Shown: positions 25,097 through 34,355 of the stretch, one piece after another
Layout: every line of letters begins with the position of its first letter
How positions within the stretch are numbered: the stretch's first letter is position 1
Assembly: GCA_910579135.1 (NCBI GenBank)
Contig: CAJTTM010000020.1
Span: 1-44,145 of the forward strand
Length of the DNA: 44,145 bases
Source of the DNA: an uncultured Erysipelotrichales bacterium
GTDB taxonomy: Bacteria; Bacillota_I; Bacilli_A; Erysipelotrichales; Coprobacillaceae
Direction: 5' to 3'
The notes under the pieces: generated by a model
Database searches by the model: none
Told to the model about the DNA's origin: nothing
Seen by the model: only the letters and a program-made list of their open reading frames with translations
Translations under genes and position numbers: made by a program

Positions 25097-25863
25097 TGAG
25101 AGCTGTCTTCTCTCATAAAGAATGTATTGATGAACTTCTTTATCCTTTTTTTGAACAACATATACATATTAAGAAAGCTCAAACTGAATATTTTGTAAGT
25201 AATCTTCATGGAAAAGAAGCTCGACTTGATATTCTAGTAGAAAGCATAGAGCATGGTTTTATTGATATAGAAATTCAAAAAGAGAATATAGAATATCTAT
25301 CTAAACGAGCAAGATTCTATTTTAGTGGAATGGATAATCACGTTGTTGAAAAGGGAGAGTTTTATGAAGATATGCCAGATTGTCATGTCATCTTTATATG
25401 TCAGAAAGATCAGTTTAAGAAAGGCTTACCAATGTATCATATTCATAGTACAGTAGATGAAACAGGAGAGAGAGTTAATAATGGGCAAGAGCTGATTATT
25501 GTTAATGGAGAGTATAGAGATGAAAGTACAATGATAGGTAGATTAATGCATGATTTTAGATGCATTGATCCTAATGAAATGTATAGTGAAGTATTAAAGA
25601 AATGGATGAAGTACTATAAACAGGAAAAAGGAGGACTAGAAAAGATGTGTGAAATAAGTGAAAAGTGGATGAAACAAGGATATGCCAATGGAAGGATGGA
25701 AAAAGCAATCGAAACGATTATTAGTTTATTAACAAAAAAGTTAGGATATTTATCAGAAAATATTATTATTAAAATTAATAATAGTGATGAGGATATACTA
25801 AATGAACTCACTATTAATATTTTTGACATCAAAAATGAAGATGATATATTAAAATATAAATAA
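25093..25863 (+). CDS. Rpn-family recombination-promoting nuclease / PD-(D/E)XK transposase-like protein
   Basis: Protein of 256 aa in the Rpn (YhgA-like, PDDEXK) family. MMRAVFSHKECIDELL is the typical first conserved block. The nuclease core shows Asp in EARLDILVESIEHGFIDIEIQ with the D...ExQ arrangement. A middle block (HVIFICQKD) and a variable C-terminal helical tail follow. The family is multi-copy and mobile in Bacteroidota and Erysipelotrichia, with DNA endonuclease activity shown for E. coli Rpn proteins. This frame has no ribosome site of its own; the real site serves the 22-codon frame upstream. The gene is therefore either N-terminally disrupted or dependent on re-initiation at ATGA. 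Confidence 0.8.
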   Translation: MMRAVFSHKECIDELLYPFFEQHIHIKKAQTEYFVSNLHGKEARLDILVESIEHGFIDIEIQKENIEYLSKRARFYFSGMDNHVVEKGEFYEDMPDCHVIFICQKDQFKKGLPMYHIHSTVDETGERVNNGQELIIVNGEYRDESTMIGRLMHDFRCIDPNEMYSEVLKKWMKYYKQEKGGLEKMCEISEKWMKQGYANGRMEKAIETIISLLTKKLGYLSENIIIKINNSDEDILNELTINIFDIKNEDDILKYK

Positions 25864-25954
25864 TTAATCCTAAAAATAGCTAAAAAGACAATGAAAATCA
25901 AAAAAATTAGTATTAACTATTTGTAATAGAAAATGCTAGGCTATTATAGATATT

Positions 25955-25984
25955 AAAAAAACTTGGAAATATTCCAAGTTTTTT
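25955..25984. terminator. Bidirectional terminator between Rpn gene and ABC operon
   Basis: AAAAAACTTGGAA pairs with TTCCAAGTTTTTT; U-runs exist on both strands. It overlaps the stop codon of the minus-strand ABC gene. Confidence 0.78.
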
Positions 25985-27716
25985 AATTTACATCAAATTG
26001 GCTATAATATAAATGATGATAGAAACCTTGTTTTTCTAATAATTCCTGATGATTTCCTTGTTCAATAATATGACCATCCTTCATAACAATAATAATATCT
26101 GCTTTTTTAATTGTTGATAATCTATGAGCAACTACAAAGGTTGTTCTTCCCTGCATCATAATATCAAACGCATCTTGTATTTGTCTTTCTGTTCTTGTAT
26201 CTATTGATGAAGTCGCTTCATCTAAAATCAACATAGGAGGTTTCACAAGCATGATTCTCGCAATACAAAGAAGTTGTTTTTGACCTTGAGAAAGATTTCC
26301 TCCATCCTCTCCTATATAAGTATCATATCCATCCTTTAACTGCATAATAAACTTATGAGCATGAGCATTTTTAGCTGCTTTAATAATTTCTTCCTCACTA
26401 GCATCCTTTTTTCCATAAGCAATATTCTCTCTAATTGTTCCACTAAATAACCACGTATCCTGTAATACCATTCCATATAAACTTCTTAAATAATCTCTAG
26501 TCATATCTAAGGTATTGACTCCATCAATATTAATCTCACCTTGAAGTGGATCATAGAATCTCATCAATAAATTAATAAATGTTGTTTTCCCACATCCTGT
26601 AGGTCCTACAATTGCGACCATCTGACCACTTTTCACACTAAGATTAAAATCTTCTATTAATTTTTGATTCTCATCATAACTAAAATAAACGTGATTGATA
26701 TCTATATTGCCTTGAGGATCTTCAATTATCTTAGGATTATCTGTTTCTTGAATAACTGGTTCATCTAATACATTAAATACTCTTGAAGCACAAGCCAGAG
26801 CTGTTTGTAATTCTGCAAACACATTAGAAATCTCATTAAATGGTTTTGTATATTGATTGGCATATGTCAAAAAGCTAGATAATGCTCCTACAGAGAAATT
26901 TCCACTTACAACTTGCAATGCTCCAAATACACATACAGACGCATAAACAATATTATTCACAACTCTTGTACTAGGATTTACCAAAGCTCCTAAGAACTGT
27001 GACTTCACACCACTGATGTGTACTCTTTGATTAATTTCCTTAAATTTCTCTATATTCTCATCTTCATAAGAGAAAGCTTTAATAATTCTTTGATGACCTA
27101 TCATTTCCTCAACATATCCACCAAGTTCTCCTCTTAAAGATAATTGTTCTTGAAAATACCTATATGTTTTACTTGCAATAATGGAAGCAACAACTAATGA
27201 TAAAGGTGTTAAAACAATAACAATCGAAGCAATTGGTAAACTAATATAAATCATAAAACCAATCGTTCCAATAATAGTCATAATACCACCAAATAAATTA
27301 GTAAATCCCTGTAGCAACCCATCCCCAATCAAATCAATATCATTAATCATCCTACTCATCAAATCACCTTGACGATTACTATCTATATATTTTAAATTAA
27401 GAGATGAATATTGTTGAAACAATCTATTTCTTAAATCCTTAGTTATACTATAAGTCAGGGTATTTGTCATTCTTACTAATCCCCATTGAAACAATGAAGC
27501 TAGAATAACACTCACAAGTATTAAAATTATCTTTGTTTTTAATAAATAAAAATTAACATCATTCTTTCCAACTAATAAATCTACACCTTGTCCTATTAAA
27601 ATAGGTGTTAATAATGTAAAAATAATATTCAAAGCAGAAAACAATAATGCAAAATATAAATATTTTAAATAAGGCTTACAAAATACTAATAACCTTTTTA
27701 ACGTTTTTGTATCCAT
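25983..27716 (-). CDS. ABC exporter half-transporter (canonical subunit)
   Basis: Type IV ABC exporter half, 577 aa: six helices in 1-320, then an ATPase. Walker A GPTGCGKTTF, the signature LSQGQKQLL, Walker B MLILDEATSSID with catalytic Glu, and the switch His in VVAHRLSTI are all present. It starts at the base where the partner gene stops, so the two subunits are coupled. Together with the partner, which has a degenerate site, it forms a heterodimeric multidrug-type exporter (YfiBC/BmrCD-like). The substrate is unknown; lipid, peptide or drug export is possible. Confidence 0.93.
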   Translation of the reverse strand: MDTKTLKRLLVFCKPYLKYLYFALLFSALNIIFTLLTPILIGQGVDLLVGKNDVNFYLLKTKIILILVSVILASLFQWGLVRMTNTLTYSITKDLRNRLFQQYSSLNLKYIDSNRQGDLMSRMINDIDLIGDGLLQGFTNLFGGIMTIIGTIGFMIYISLPIASIVIVLTPLSLVVASIIASKTYRYFQEQLSLRGELGGYVEEMIGHQRIIKAFSYEDENIEKFKEINQRVHISGVKSQFLGALVNPSTRVVNNIVYASVCVFGALQVVSGNFSVGALSSFLTYANQYTKPFNEISNVFAELQTALACASRVFNVLDEPVIQETDNPKIIEDPQGNIDINHVYFSYDENQKLIEDFNLSVKSGQMVAIVGPTGCGKTTFINLLMRFYDPLQGEINIDGVNTLDMTRDYLRSLYGMVLQDTWLFSGTIRENIAYGKKDASEEEIIKAAKNAHAHKFIMQLKDGYDTYIGEDGGNLSQGQKQLLCIARIMLVKPPMLILDEATSSIDTRTERQIQDAFDIMMQGRTTFVVAHRLSTIKKADIIIVMKDGHIIEQGNHQELLEKQGFYHHLYYSQFDVN

Positions 27717-29410
27717 TATTTTTCCTCCCCTGATAATTGAGAATGAGCAATTTCTTTATAAACATCACATTTTTTTAATAACTCTTCATGACTTCCAAGG
27801 CCCACAATTTCTCCATGAGATAAAACTATAATTTTATCTGCATGCATAATTGAAGAGACTCTTTGAGAAACAATAAAGATTGTTGAATCAATTGTTTTTA
27901 AAGCTTTTCTTAACGCAGCATCAGTTGAAAAATCTAGTGCACTTGCACTATCATCTAAAATTAAAATTTCAGGTTTTCTTACTAATGCTCTTGCAATCGT
28001 TAAACGTTGTCTTTGTCCACCAGATAAGTTTTTACCATCTTGAACAATTTGAGTATCTAATTTATCACAAAACGACGAAGCTTGAGCAAGCATTAATGCT
28101 TCTTTAATTTCTTCATCACTTGCATCTTTTTTGCCCCATTTCATATTTTCTCTAATGCTTCCTGTAAATAAAATTGCCTTTTGAGGAACAATTCCCATTT
28201 TATTTCTTAAATCATGAAGATGATAATTTTGAATTGGAACTCCTTTAATTAGGATTTCACCATGACTTACATCATAGAAACGAGGAATAAGATTAACTAA
28301 AGTTGTTTTCCCACTTCCTGTTCCTCCAATAATACCAATTGTTTCATTTTCCAAAACATCAAAAGAAACATGATTTAATGCAATATTTCCTTGATAATAA
28401 AAAGATACATCTTTAAAAGATACTATAGGAGCAATCAATTCCTCAATATCTCCTTCTTTTTCTAATATACTAGGTTGAATATCTAATACTTCTTCAACTC
28501 TTTTATAGCTTGCAGAAGCCTTATTAAAAATAACAATAACATTCGCAAAAACAAACATTGAAAGTAAAATTTGATTCATATAATTAATTAAAGCTACAAT
28601 ATCACCTTGTGAAAGTGTTCCTAGAGAAACTCGTATACCTCCAGCATATAAGATCACAACGATTGCGATATTTATAATAATATTGGTTGTTGGATTCATA
28701 AGGGCTGATATTTTTCCTACTCTAATCTGCATTTCTTTTTGTTCTTGAGTCATTTGATCAAATCTTTCTTTTTCTTGCTTTTGTCTTGAAAAAGCTCTAA
28801 TTACTCTCATTCCAGATAGATTTTCTCTTGTAAGCAAAGAAACTTTATCTAATTGTTGTTGTATTTTAAGATACATAGGTGTTGATTTTGAAATCACTAA
28901 ATATATAACAAATGCAAGTAGTGGTGCAGTAACAACAAATATCAAAGCCATAGTCACATCTATACGAAAAGCCATAATCAATGAACCAATAATTAAAAAT
29001 GGCGATCTAGAAACTAAACGAATAGCCATAGCCACTGCTAATTGAAGTTGTACAATATCATTTGTTAATCTTGTGATTAAAGATGGTGTTCCTACTTCAT
29101 CAATATTTGCATAATCATACTTATTAATAGCTTCATACATATCATTTCTAAGTAAAGTTCCAAAACTTTGTGAAGTATACGAAGCAAAATATTGACATAT
29201 CAAAGCACAACCATAACCTACAAAAGTCAATAAAAAAAGAATAATTCCCATTTTAATAATGTAATGACTATCATTATTACCAATTCCATAGTCAATAATA
29301 TTCGCAACCACAAGAGGTACAACCAGTTCGAAAAAAGCTTCTATCATCTTAAAAATAAAGCCTGTAATCGCTTGTTTTCGATATGGTTTTATATATTTAT
29401 ACCAAAGCAT
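27716..29410 (-). CDS. ABC exporter half-transporter (degenerate-site subunit)
   Basis: Partner half-transporter, about 564 aa from the ATG at 29410 (AGAAGGGA upstream; an open nine-codon extension lacks spacing). Six helices precede an ATPase with Walker A GGTGSGKTTL and the signature LSGGQRQRL. The Walker B ends LDDSASALD, with Asp in place of the catalytic Glu, and the switch reads VSQRVSSI, with Gln in place of His. Such substitutions mark the non-hydrolysing site of heterodimeric exporters. First gene of a two-gene operon divergent from a LysR gene. Confidence 0.93.
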   Translation of the reverse strand: MLWYKYIKPYRKQAITGFIFKMIEAFFELVVPLVVANIIDYGIGNNDSHYIIKMGIILFLLTFVGYGCALICQYFASYTSQSFGTLLRNDMYEAINKYDYANIDEVGTPSLITRLTNDIVQLQLAVAMAIRLVSRSPFLIIGSLIMAFRIDVTMALIFVVTAPLLAFVIYLVISKSTPMYLKIQQQLDKVSLLTRENLSGMRVIRAFSRQKQEKERFDQMTQEQKEMQIRVGKISALMNPTTNIIINIAIVVILYAGGIRVSLGTLSQGDIVALINYMNQILLSMFVFANVIVIFNKASASYKRVEEVLDIQPSILEKEGDIEELIAPIVSFKDVSFYYQGNIALNHVSFDVLENETIGIIGGTGSGKTTLVNLIPRFYDVSHGEILIKGVPIQNYHLHDLRNKMGIVPQKAILFTGSIRENMKWGKKDASDEEIKEALMLAQASSFCDKLDTQIVQDGKNLSGGQRQRLTIARALVRKPEILILDDSASALDFSTDAALRKALKTIDSTIFIVSQRVSSIMHADKIIVLSHGEIVGLGSHEELLKKCDVYKEIAHSQLSGEEK

Positions 29411-29463
29411 CACTATTTCCCTTCTTTCTTGATTCATTTTACTAGAAATGATATTATATGTAT

Positions 29464-29491
29464 AGTATATATAACATATAAAATATATACT
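29464..29491. promoter_or_regulatory. Perfect dyad between ABC operon and LysR gene
   Basis: AGTATATAT and ATATATACT, 9-bp arms with a 10-bp spacer, lie in the 100-bp divergent promoter region. It is a natural candidate for LysR-type binding; the AT-rich composition lowers certainty. Confidence 0.5.
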
Positions 29492-29511
29492 TTTTTTATA
29501 TGGAGGTAAAG

Positions 29512-30372
29512 ATGGATATTAAACAAATGATTTATTTTAAAACGATTGTTGAACAGGGAACAATCTCAAATGCAGCAAAACATTTACATATGGCTCAACC
29601 ACCTTTATCTATGCAGTTAAAGCAACTAGAATATGAATTAAATGTTCAATTATTAAAACGTGGTCATCGTAATATTGAGTTAACTGATGCAGGAAAGTTA
29701 TTTTATAAAAGATGTTTACAGATGATTTCTTTAAGTGAGTTGACTTATAATGAAATGCAAGATATTAGTAAAAAGATTATTCGAATTGGTATTACTTCTT
29801 CTAATGCTTCATTAATTCAAAATAGACGTATTTTAAAATTCTTTAAAGATTATCCTGATTATTCTTTTGAGATTTATGAAGGAACAACTTATGAATTATT
29901 AGATTTATTACAATCTCATGGAATTGATATGGGATTTGTAAGAACACCTTTTAATAATAATAGAGTCAATGCTATTTATTTTGATAAAGAACCAATGTAT
30001 GCAGTTGGAAAAAAAGAGTTTTTAACACCTTCAATGAATGATATTAAAAACTATAAAAACGTTCCTTTACTTTTGCATCGTAGATATTATCCTCTTATTA
30101 CTGACTATTGCATTACCAAAAATTTTAATCCTTTTATAAAATGTCAAAGTGATGATAGTCGAACATCTTTAATTCTTGCTTCTAGTGGTTTAGGCGTAGC
30201 AATGGTTCCTAGAAGTGCTTTACCATTAATTAATGATCCTAGTTTAATTGTTATCCCATTGAAACATAAATCGCTATATACAAGTATTACTTTTATAACA
30301 AGAAAGGAAGAAGAAATGCCTCCTATCATTAATCATTTTATTAACTCTTTTAAAGAAGATAAAACATTATAA
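29512..30372 (+). CDS. LysR-family transcriptional regulator
   Basis: LysR-type regulator of 286 aa. The N-terminal winged helix-turn-helix reads GTISNAAKHLHMAQPPLSMQ and continues with LKQLEYELNVQLLKRG. The effector domain (about 88-285) has two alpha/beta lobes, with the ASSGLGVAMVPRSAL segment near the end. The ATG at 29512 follows GGAGG; the upstream ATG overlaps that site. Divergent from the ABC exporter operon across a dyad, which suggests that it controls export in response to a small molecule. Its 3' end overlaps the convergent lipid kinase gene by six bases. Confidence 0.91.
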   Translation: MDIKQMIYFKTIVEQGTISNAAKHLHMAQPPLSMQLKQLEYELNVQLLKRGHRNIELTDAGKLFYKRCLQMISLSELTYNEMQDISKKIIRIGITSSNASLIQNRRILKFFKDYPDYSFEIYEGTTYELLDLLQSHGIDMGFVRTPFNNNRVNAIYFDKEPMYAVGKKEFLTPSMNDIKNYKNVPLLLHRRYYPLITDYCITKNFNPFIKCQSDDSRTSLILASSGLGVAMVPRSALPLINDPSLIVIPLKHKSLYTSITFITRKEEEMPPIINHFINSFKEDKTL

Positions 30373-31227
30373 TGAACAAACTAAACGAATGGAACGAGGG
30401 ACGATTTTAATTTCATATAAACTATTATTAATCTCTTCACCATCAATATTTCCACTATAAGGACAATCTATAGATAATTGTTGACATCTAAAATAATGAA
30501 CTTCTTTTCTTTTTTCTAATTTATTCAATAACAATAGTGTTAACATATAAGGAATCTTATAGCCTGGAAGTTTATCAACAACACATAAATCTAAATAACC
30601 ATCACGTATATCAGCTTTAGGTGTCAAACAAAAACCACCACCATAATATTGACCATTGTTAACAGTACATAAAATAATATCACCATCATATAAAACTTGA
30701 TTATTATCTGTTATCTTTATATGTCTAGATCGATATTGAAAAAGTTGTTTAATAATTGAACGAATATAACTTTTATTATGAGAAGCAAAAGGGATATGAA
30801 GAGCTTCATTGATTTTATTTGCAATGACACTATCTAGTCCAAAACATGCTGTATTGATATAATAGCGTTGATTTAATAATGCTGTATCAACTAGAACTGA
30901 CGGTAATTTTAAAGAGTCAATAAGTATCTTTTGACAATCTTTCTCTGAACTCAAATAGCGATGAAAATCATTACCTGTTCCAAGTGGTATAACAACTAAT
31001 TCGTTATCAGTATGAACTAATCCTTGAATAACTTCATTCAACATACCATCTCCACCTACAGAATAGATACGATTTTTTTGATTTGAAAACTGTTTAGAAA
31101 TATCAATAGCATCACCTTTTTGTTTAGTATATATAATTTGATAGTCATAATCTTTCATAACTTTATGAATAATAACTTCAAATGGATGACTTTTAATATT
31201 CCCATTTAATATAAATATATGTTTCAT
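30367..31227 (-). CDS. Diacylglycerol kinase-family lipid kinase (DagK/YegS-like)
   Basis: Lipid kinase of 286 aa with the DAGK catalytic domain. The N-terminal strand NGNIKSH takes the place of the usual NP-x-SG. The nucleotide motif is SVGGDGMLNEVIQGL and the GTGNDFHR motif follows (IPLGTGNDFHRYL). The C-terminal beta-sandwich has NGQYYGGGFCLTPKADIRDG with YLDLCVV, and SGNIDGEEI near the end. It probably phosphorylates diacylglycerol or a related lipid at the membrane. It is one base after the methyltransferase gene and is co-transcribed with it. Confidence 0.9.
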   Translation of the reverse strand: MKHIFILNGNIKSHPFEVIIHKVMKDYDYQIIYTKQKGDAIDISKQFSNQKNRIYSVGGDGMLNEVIQGLVHTDNELVVIPLGTGNDFHRYLSSEKDCQKILIDSLKLPSVLVDTALLNQRYYINTACFGLDSVIANKINEALHIPFASHNKSYIRSIIKQLFQYRSRHIKITDNNQVLYDGDIILCTVNNGQYYGGGFCLTPKADIRDGYLDLCVVDKLPGYKIPYMLTLLLLNKLEKRKEVHYFRCQQLSIDCPYSGNIDGEEINNSLYEIKIVPRSIRLVCSL

Positions 31228-31228
31228 T

Positions 31229-32170
31229 CTATTTTCCCCTTATGCATACAGTCACATATCTTATCATATCCATACTTTCATTTTTACCCACTTGACATTG
31301 ATTTATAATCTTGTAACCTATGCTTTCTAAATATTTATTCATTTTTCTACCCGATACCAAAACTAATTTTTTTGTAAAATGTAGTGTTGATTTTACAATA
31401 TCATTTTGTTGTTCTTCACTATATTTACAATATAATCCATAAGGTATATCCAATAAACAAACATCATATTGTTCTTTTATTTTATGCATATCCATTTTAT
31501 TAATAATTAATGGATTATAACCAAAATGTTCTAAATTAAGCCTTGCTTGATATGATACTTCTCTAGAAATATCACAACCTTTAATATTAACCCCCATACT
31601 TAATGCTTCTAATACAACAGTTCCTATACCACAACATGGATCTATAACCTTTAAATGAGTATCATTCTCTATTCCAATATTCACTAATGTTCTTGCTAGT
31701 TTAAGAGATAAAGATGACGAATATGTATAAGGTTTGTTTTCATTTTTATCCCATTGATCATTTATATTTTGTATTCCTAATATCCATAGATCATCTATTT
31801 TCGTTAATATAATAATCACTTTTGGATGATGCATATTAACACTTCCATCAATAGGTAATGCAATTTGTTTACAATATTCTATTGTTTGTTTATAAGGAAC
31901 ATGAGTTGTTTCATTTTTTAAATATTCGACCTTAAAGTCATAATATGTAAAATGTTTATTTTGTACATATTGAACTAATTCTTTAAAATGATTTGATGTT
32001 TTTAAAATTGTTATCCTTAACCTTATAAAAGCACTTCTATAAAAATCAATTTCTTTATTGGTAATAAAGTATTTAGATATCATTTTCTCGTGAAATAAAG
32101 ATTGAAATTCCATTTCACAAAGTTCTTCTTCATATGGTGGATAGTTAATAACATATAAGTATTCTTGCAT
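31229..32170 (-). CDS. SAM-dependent methyltransferase (TRM11/COG1041-like)
   Basis: Methyltransferase of 313 aa. The C-terminal Rossmann domain has motif I VIDPCCGIGTVVLEALSMG and the amino-methylation motif as LLDIPYGLY (D-x-P-Y, like the N/DPPY of N-methyltransferases). The N-terminal 150 residues resemble the leader part of tRNA guanine N2-methyltransferase-like proteins but have no clear THUMP signature. The likely target is RNA; which one is unknown. First gene of a pair with the lipid kinase. Confidence 0.75.
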   Translation of the reverse strand: MQEYLYVINYPPYEEELCEMEFQSLFHEKMISKYFITNKEIDFYRSAFIRLRITILKTSNHFKELVQYVQNKHFTYYDFKVEYLKNETTHVPYKQTIEYCKQIALPIDGSVNMHHPKVIIILTKIDDLWILGIQNINDQWDKNENKPYTYSSSLSLKLARTLVNIGIENDTHLKVIDPCCGIGTVVLEALSMGVNIKGCDISREVSYQARLNLEHFGYNPLIINKMDMHKIKEQYDVCLLDIPYGLYCKYSEEQQNDIVKSTLHFTKKLVLVSGRKMNKYLESIGYKIINQCQVGKNESMDMIRYVTVCIRGK

Positions 32171-32309
32171 AATAACCTCGCTAAATGTAGTATATCATAT
32201 TTTAATATGAATGGCGATGTTAAAAATTATTTCATTTTCAACATGAGAAAAAGCAACTATCATTTTATAAAAATTGATATAATTTTTTTAATATAAAGGG
32301 GATGATGAT

Positions 32310-33173
32310 ATGATAAAATGTATTGTATGTGATTTAGATGGAACTTTAATAAAAAGTGATGATACTTTAGAAGAAAAAACTTTTCATACTTTAAAAGGAT
32401 GTATAGATAATGGAATTGAATTTATTATCGCAACCGGAAGAGATATCAATATGGTTGTTGATTTTTTAGATAGGTATCATTTTAATTGTGATTTAATTCT
32501 TAATAATGGTGCACAATATTGTAATCGTAATCAAACAATCAATGAAATTTATCCTATGGATAATCAAGCTTTTATTAATGTAGCTTCTATTTTAAATGAT
32601 CATGGGTATTTACTCGCAATTCATACTAATCAAGGTAAATATTCTTTAGTAGATAGCGATGAATTCTGGGATTATCATATGAAATTATTACTTCATTCTT
32701 ATGGTTCTCCTCTTCCTCAAAAAACTTTCACAACAAGGGAAGGCTATTTAAGAGATTTTCATTATGAAAAGGAACCTAAAGATATTATTGATAAAGGATT
32801 ACAAGTATTAAAGATTGATGCTCGTCATCTTGATGCTTATTCTGTAAAAGGCGTAAAAGAACAACTCAATAATGATGCTTTAGATATTTCATCTTCTTAT
32901 GAAGATAATATTGAAATTACATCTTATTTAAGCAATAAAGGAAAATTATTAGAGAAAGTCATATTAGAAAAAGGATATAAAAAAGATGAAATTGCAGTAT
33001 TTGGTGATGGTGAAAATGATTCTTATATGCTCAAATCTTTCCATTATTCATTTGCTCCTAAAAATGCTGGAAACGCTGCAAAAAATGCTGCTACATATAA
33101 TTTATCATTAACTTCTGAAGAAGGTGCAGTTTATGAGGGTATTGAAATATTAAAAGATTTACATCTTATATAG
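32310..33173 (+). CDS. Cof-type HAD-IIB phosphatase
   Basis: HAD-superfamily hydrolase of 287 aa. Motif I is VCDLDGTLIKSD with the nucleophile Asp, motif II is FIIATGRD, and motifs III/IV sit in KGKLLEKVILEK and FGDGENDSYML. The type IIB cap lies at about 85-200. Such enzymes dephosphorylate sugar phosphates, FMN or similar compounds; the substrate cannot be predicted. It starts behind AAAGGGG and ends in a hairpin shared with the convergent transferase gene. Confidence 0.91.
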   Translation: MIKCIVCDLDGTLIKSDDTLEEKTFHTLKGCIDNGIEFIIATGRDINMVVDFLDRYHFNCDLILNNGAQYCNRNQTINEIYPMDNQAFINVASILNDHGYLLAIHTNQGKYSLVDSDEFWDYHMKLLLHSYGSPLPQKTFTTREGYLRDFHYEKEPKDIIDKGLQVLKIDARHLDAYSVKGVKEQLNNDALDISSSYEDNIEITSYLSNKGKLLEKVILEKGYKKDEIAVFGDGENDSYMLKSFHYSFAPKNAGNAAKNAATYNLSLTSEEGAVYEGIEILKDLHLI

Positions 33174-33190
33174 GTGTAAATCTTTTAATT
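33158..33190. terminator. Shared bidirectional terminator
   Basis: AAAAGATTTACA pairs with TGTAAATCTTTT; the arms carry A/T runs on both strands. The 5' arm lies within the last codons of the HAD gene and the 3' arm abuts the minus-strand transferase stop. Confidence 0.78.
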
Positions 33191-33191
33191 T

Positions 33192-34319
33192 TTATATAAT
33201 GGATAAGATAAAATCAACAATATCTTTTGTAGCATGTCTTGTTTCTTTAACATATTTATTTCTAAAAGTATTTAATCTTTCAAAATCATATTCTTTATCT
33301 TTGATACTATTCATAATATCTTTAAAATCTTGAGAAACACAACCTGGTAACTCTTCATCTAAATCAATATTTAAACCTCTTTTATCATTATACTCATCAA
33401 TATCAAAATCATATAAATAAATAGGTTTATTCATAATAGCAGCCTCATAAATAATACATGAATAATCACTAATCACATAATCTGCAACAGATAACATTTC
33501 ACTAGAAGAAAATTCCTCACAAGTAAAAATACGTTTATCTTTTATTTCTAGTTTTGATAAAGGGTGAACTTTAATTACAAAATGATAATCTTGATCTAAA
33601 TGTTTCATAAGAGAATCTACCGCCTTTATAAAACGCGTTTCATCTTTTCTAAAGGTTGGTACATAAACAATAGTAGGTTTACTAGATAATTGCGGATACT
33701 TGCCGTATATCTTTTTCTTTGTTTCTTCTTGATATTTTTGATTTTGAAGTAAATCAACCCTTGGTAAGGGGAATATCTTAATAATATCAGGAGAACAACC
33801 AAACCCTTGTGCTAAATAATCCCTATATCCTTCACCAGCACAAAAAACATAATCATAGTTTTGGTGCATCTTCATAAGATGAGCAATACTTTTGTTTGTA
33901 CCTTCTCCTAAATCTAAAATTTGATATCCAAATTTTTTCATTGTACCAATTGAATGCCACATTTGGATAACTTTTAGATTCTTTTTGTGTTTCAATAAAC
34001 TAATAACAATACAATATGTATCTAAAATAACAACCTTAGAAGTTGCGATATAATACATTTGAGTAAACATATGGAAACCATATTTTATTTTACTTATAAT
34101 AGAAGATTGATATCCTCCATCTAAGGTATGACATAAAAACACAGACTCCATACCTATATTTCTTTTATCTATTTCTTCCTTGATCATTTGAAATTCAAAA
34201 GAAACTTCATTAGATTGACGACTTATAAATGTAACTCTATTTTTAACTGGAAATAGTTTAATAAAACTATATATAATATTTATTCCTAAAATAAATATCT
34301 TAATCAGTATCTTTATCAT
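33192..34319 (-). CDS. CDP-glycerol glycerophosphotransferase family protein (TagB-like size)
   Basis: Membrane-associated transferase of 375 aa in the TagB/TagF family, which moves glycerol-P or ribitol-P from CDP-polyol to a wall polymer. Family motifs: VIQMWHSIGTMKKFGYQ, YVFCAGEGYRDYLAQGFG, PLPRVDLL, VYVPTFRKDE, VIKVHPLS, ADYVISDYSCIIYEAAIMN and PIYLYDFDIDEYNDKRG. The N-terminal hydrophobic helix may anchor it. The size suits a single primase or transferase domain. It is third in a group with TarI-like and SDR genes, after a weak hairpin. Confidence 0.88.
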   Translation of the reverse strand: MIKILIKIFILGINIIYSFIKLFPVKNRVTFISRQSNEVSFEFQMIKEEIDKRNIGMESVFLCHTLDGGYQSSIISKIKYGFHMFTQMYYIATSKVVILDTYCIVISLLKHKKNLKVIQMWHSIGTMKKFGYQILDLGEGTNKSIAHLMKMHQNYDYVFCAGEGYRDYLAQGFGCSPDIIKIFPLPRVDLLQNQKYQEETKKKIYGKYPQLSSKPTIVYVPTFRKDETRFIKAVDSLMKHLDQDYHFVIKVHPLSKLEIKDKRIFTCEEFSSSEMLSVADYVISDYSCIIYEAAIMNKPIYLYDFDIDEYNDKRGLNIDLDEELPGCVSQDFKDIMNSIKDKEYDFERLNTFRNKYVKETRHATKDIVDFILSII

Positions 34320-34332
34320 ATTTATATGATAT

Positions 34333-34355
34333 AAAAAGGGAACATTCCCTTTTTA
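34333..34355 (-). terminator. Hairpin between SDR and transferase genes (attenuator or terminator)
   Basis: Minus-strand AAAAAGGGAA / TTCCCTTTTT with a very short loop, followed by TATAT. It lies between two genes of the polyol group and may only partly stop transcription. Confidence 0.5.

Noticed and set aside
27880..28107. Plus-strand Leu/His-rich frame inside the ABC gene
   Set aside because: Shadow of the ATPase domain on the other strand.
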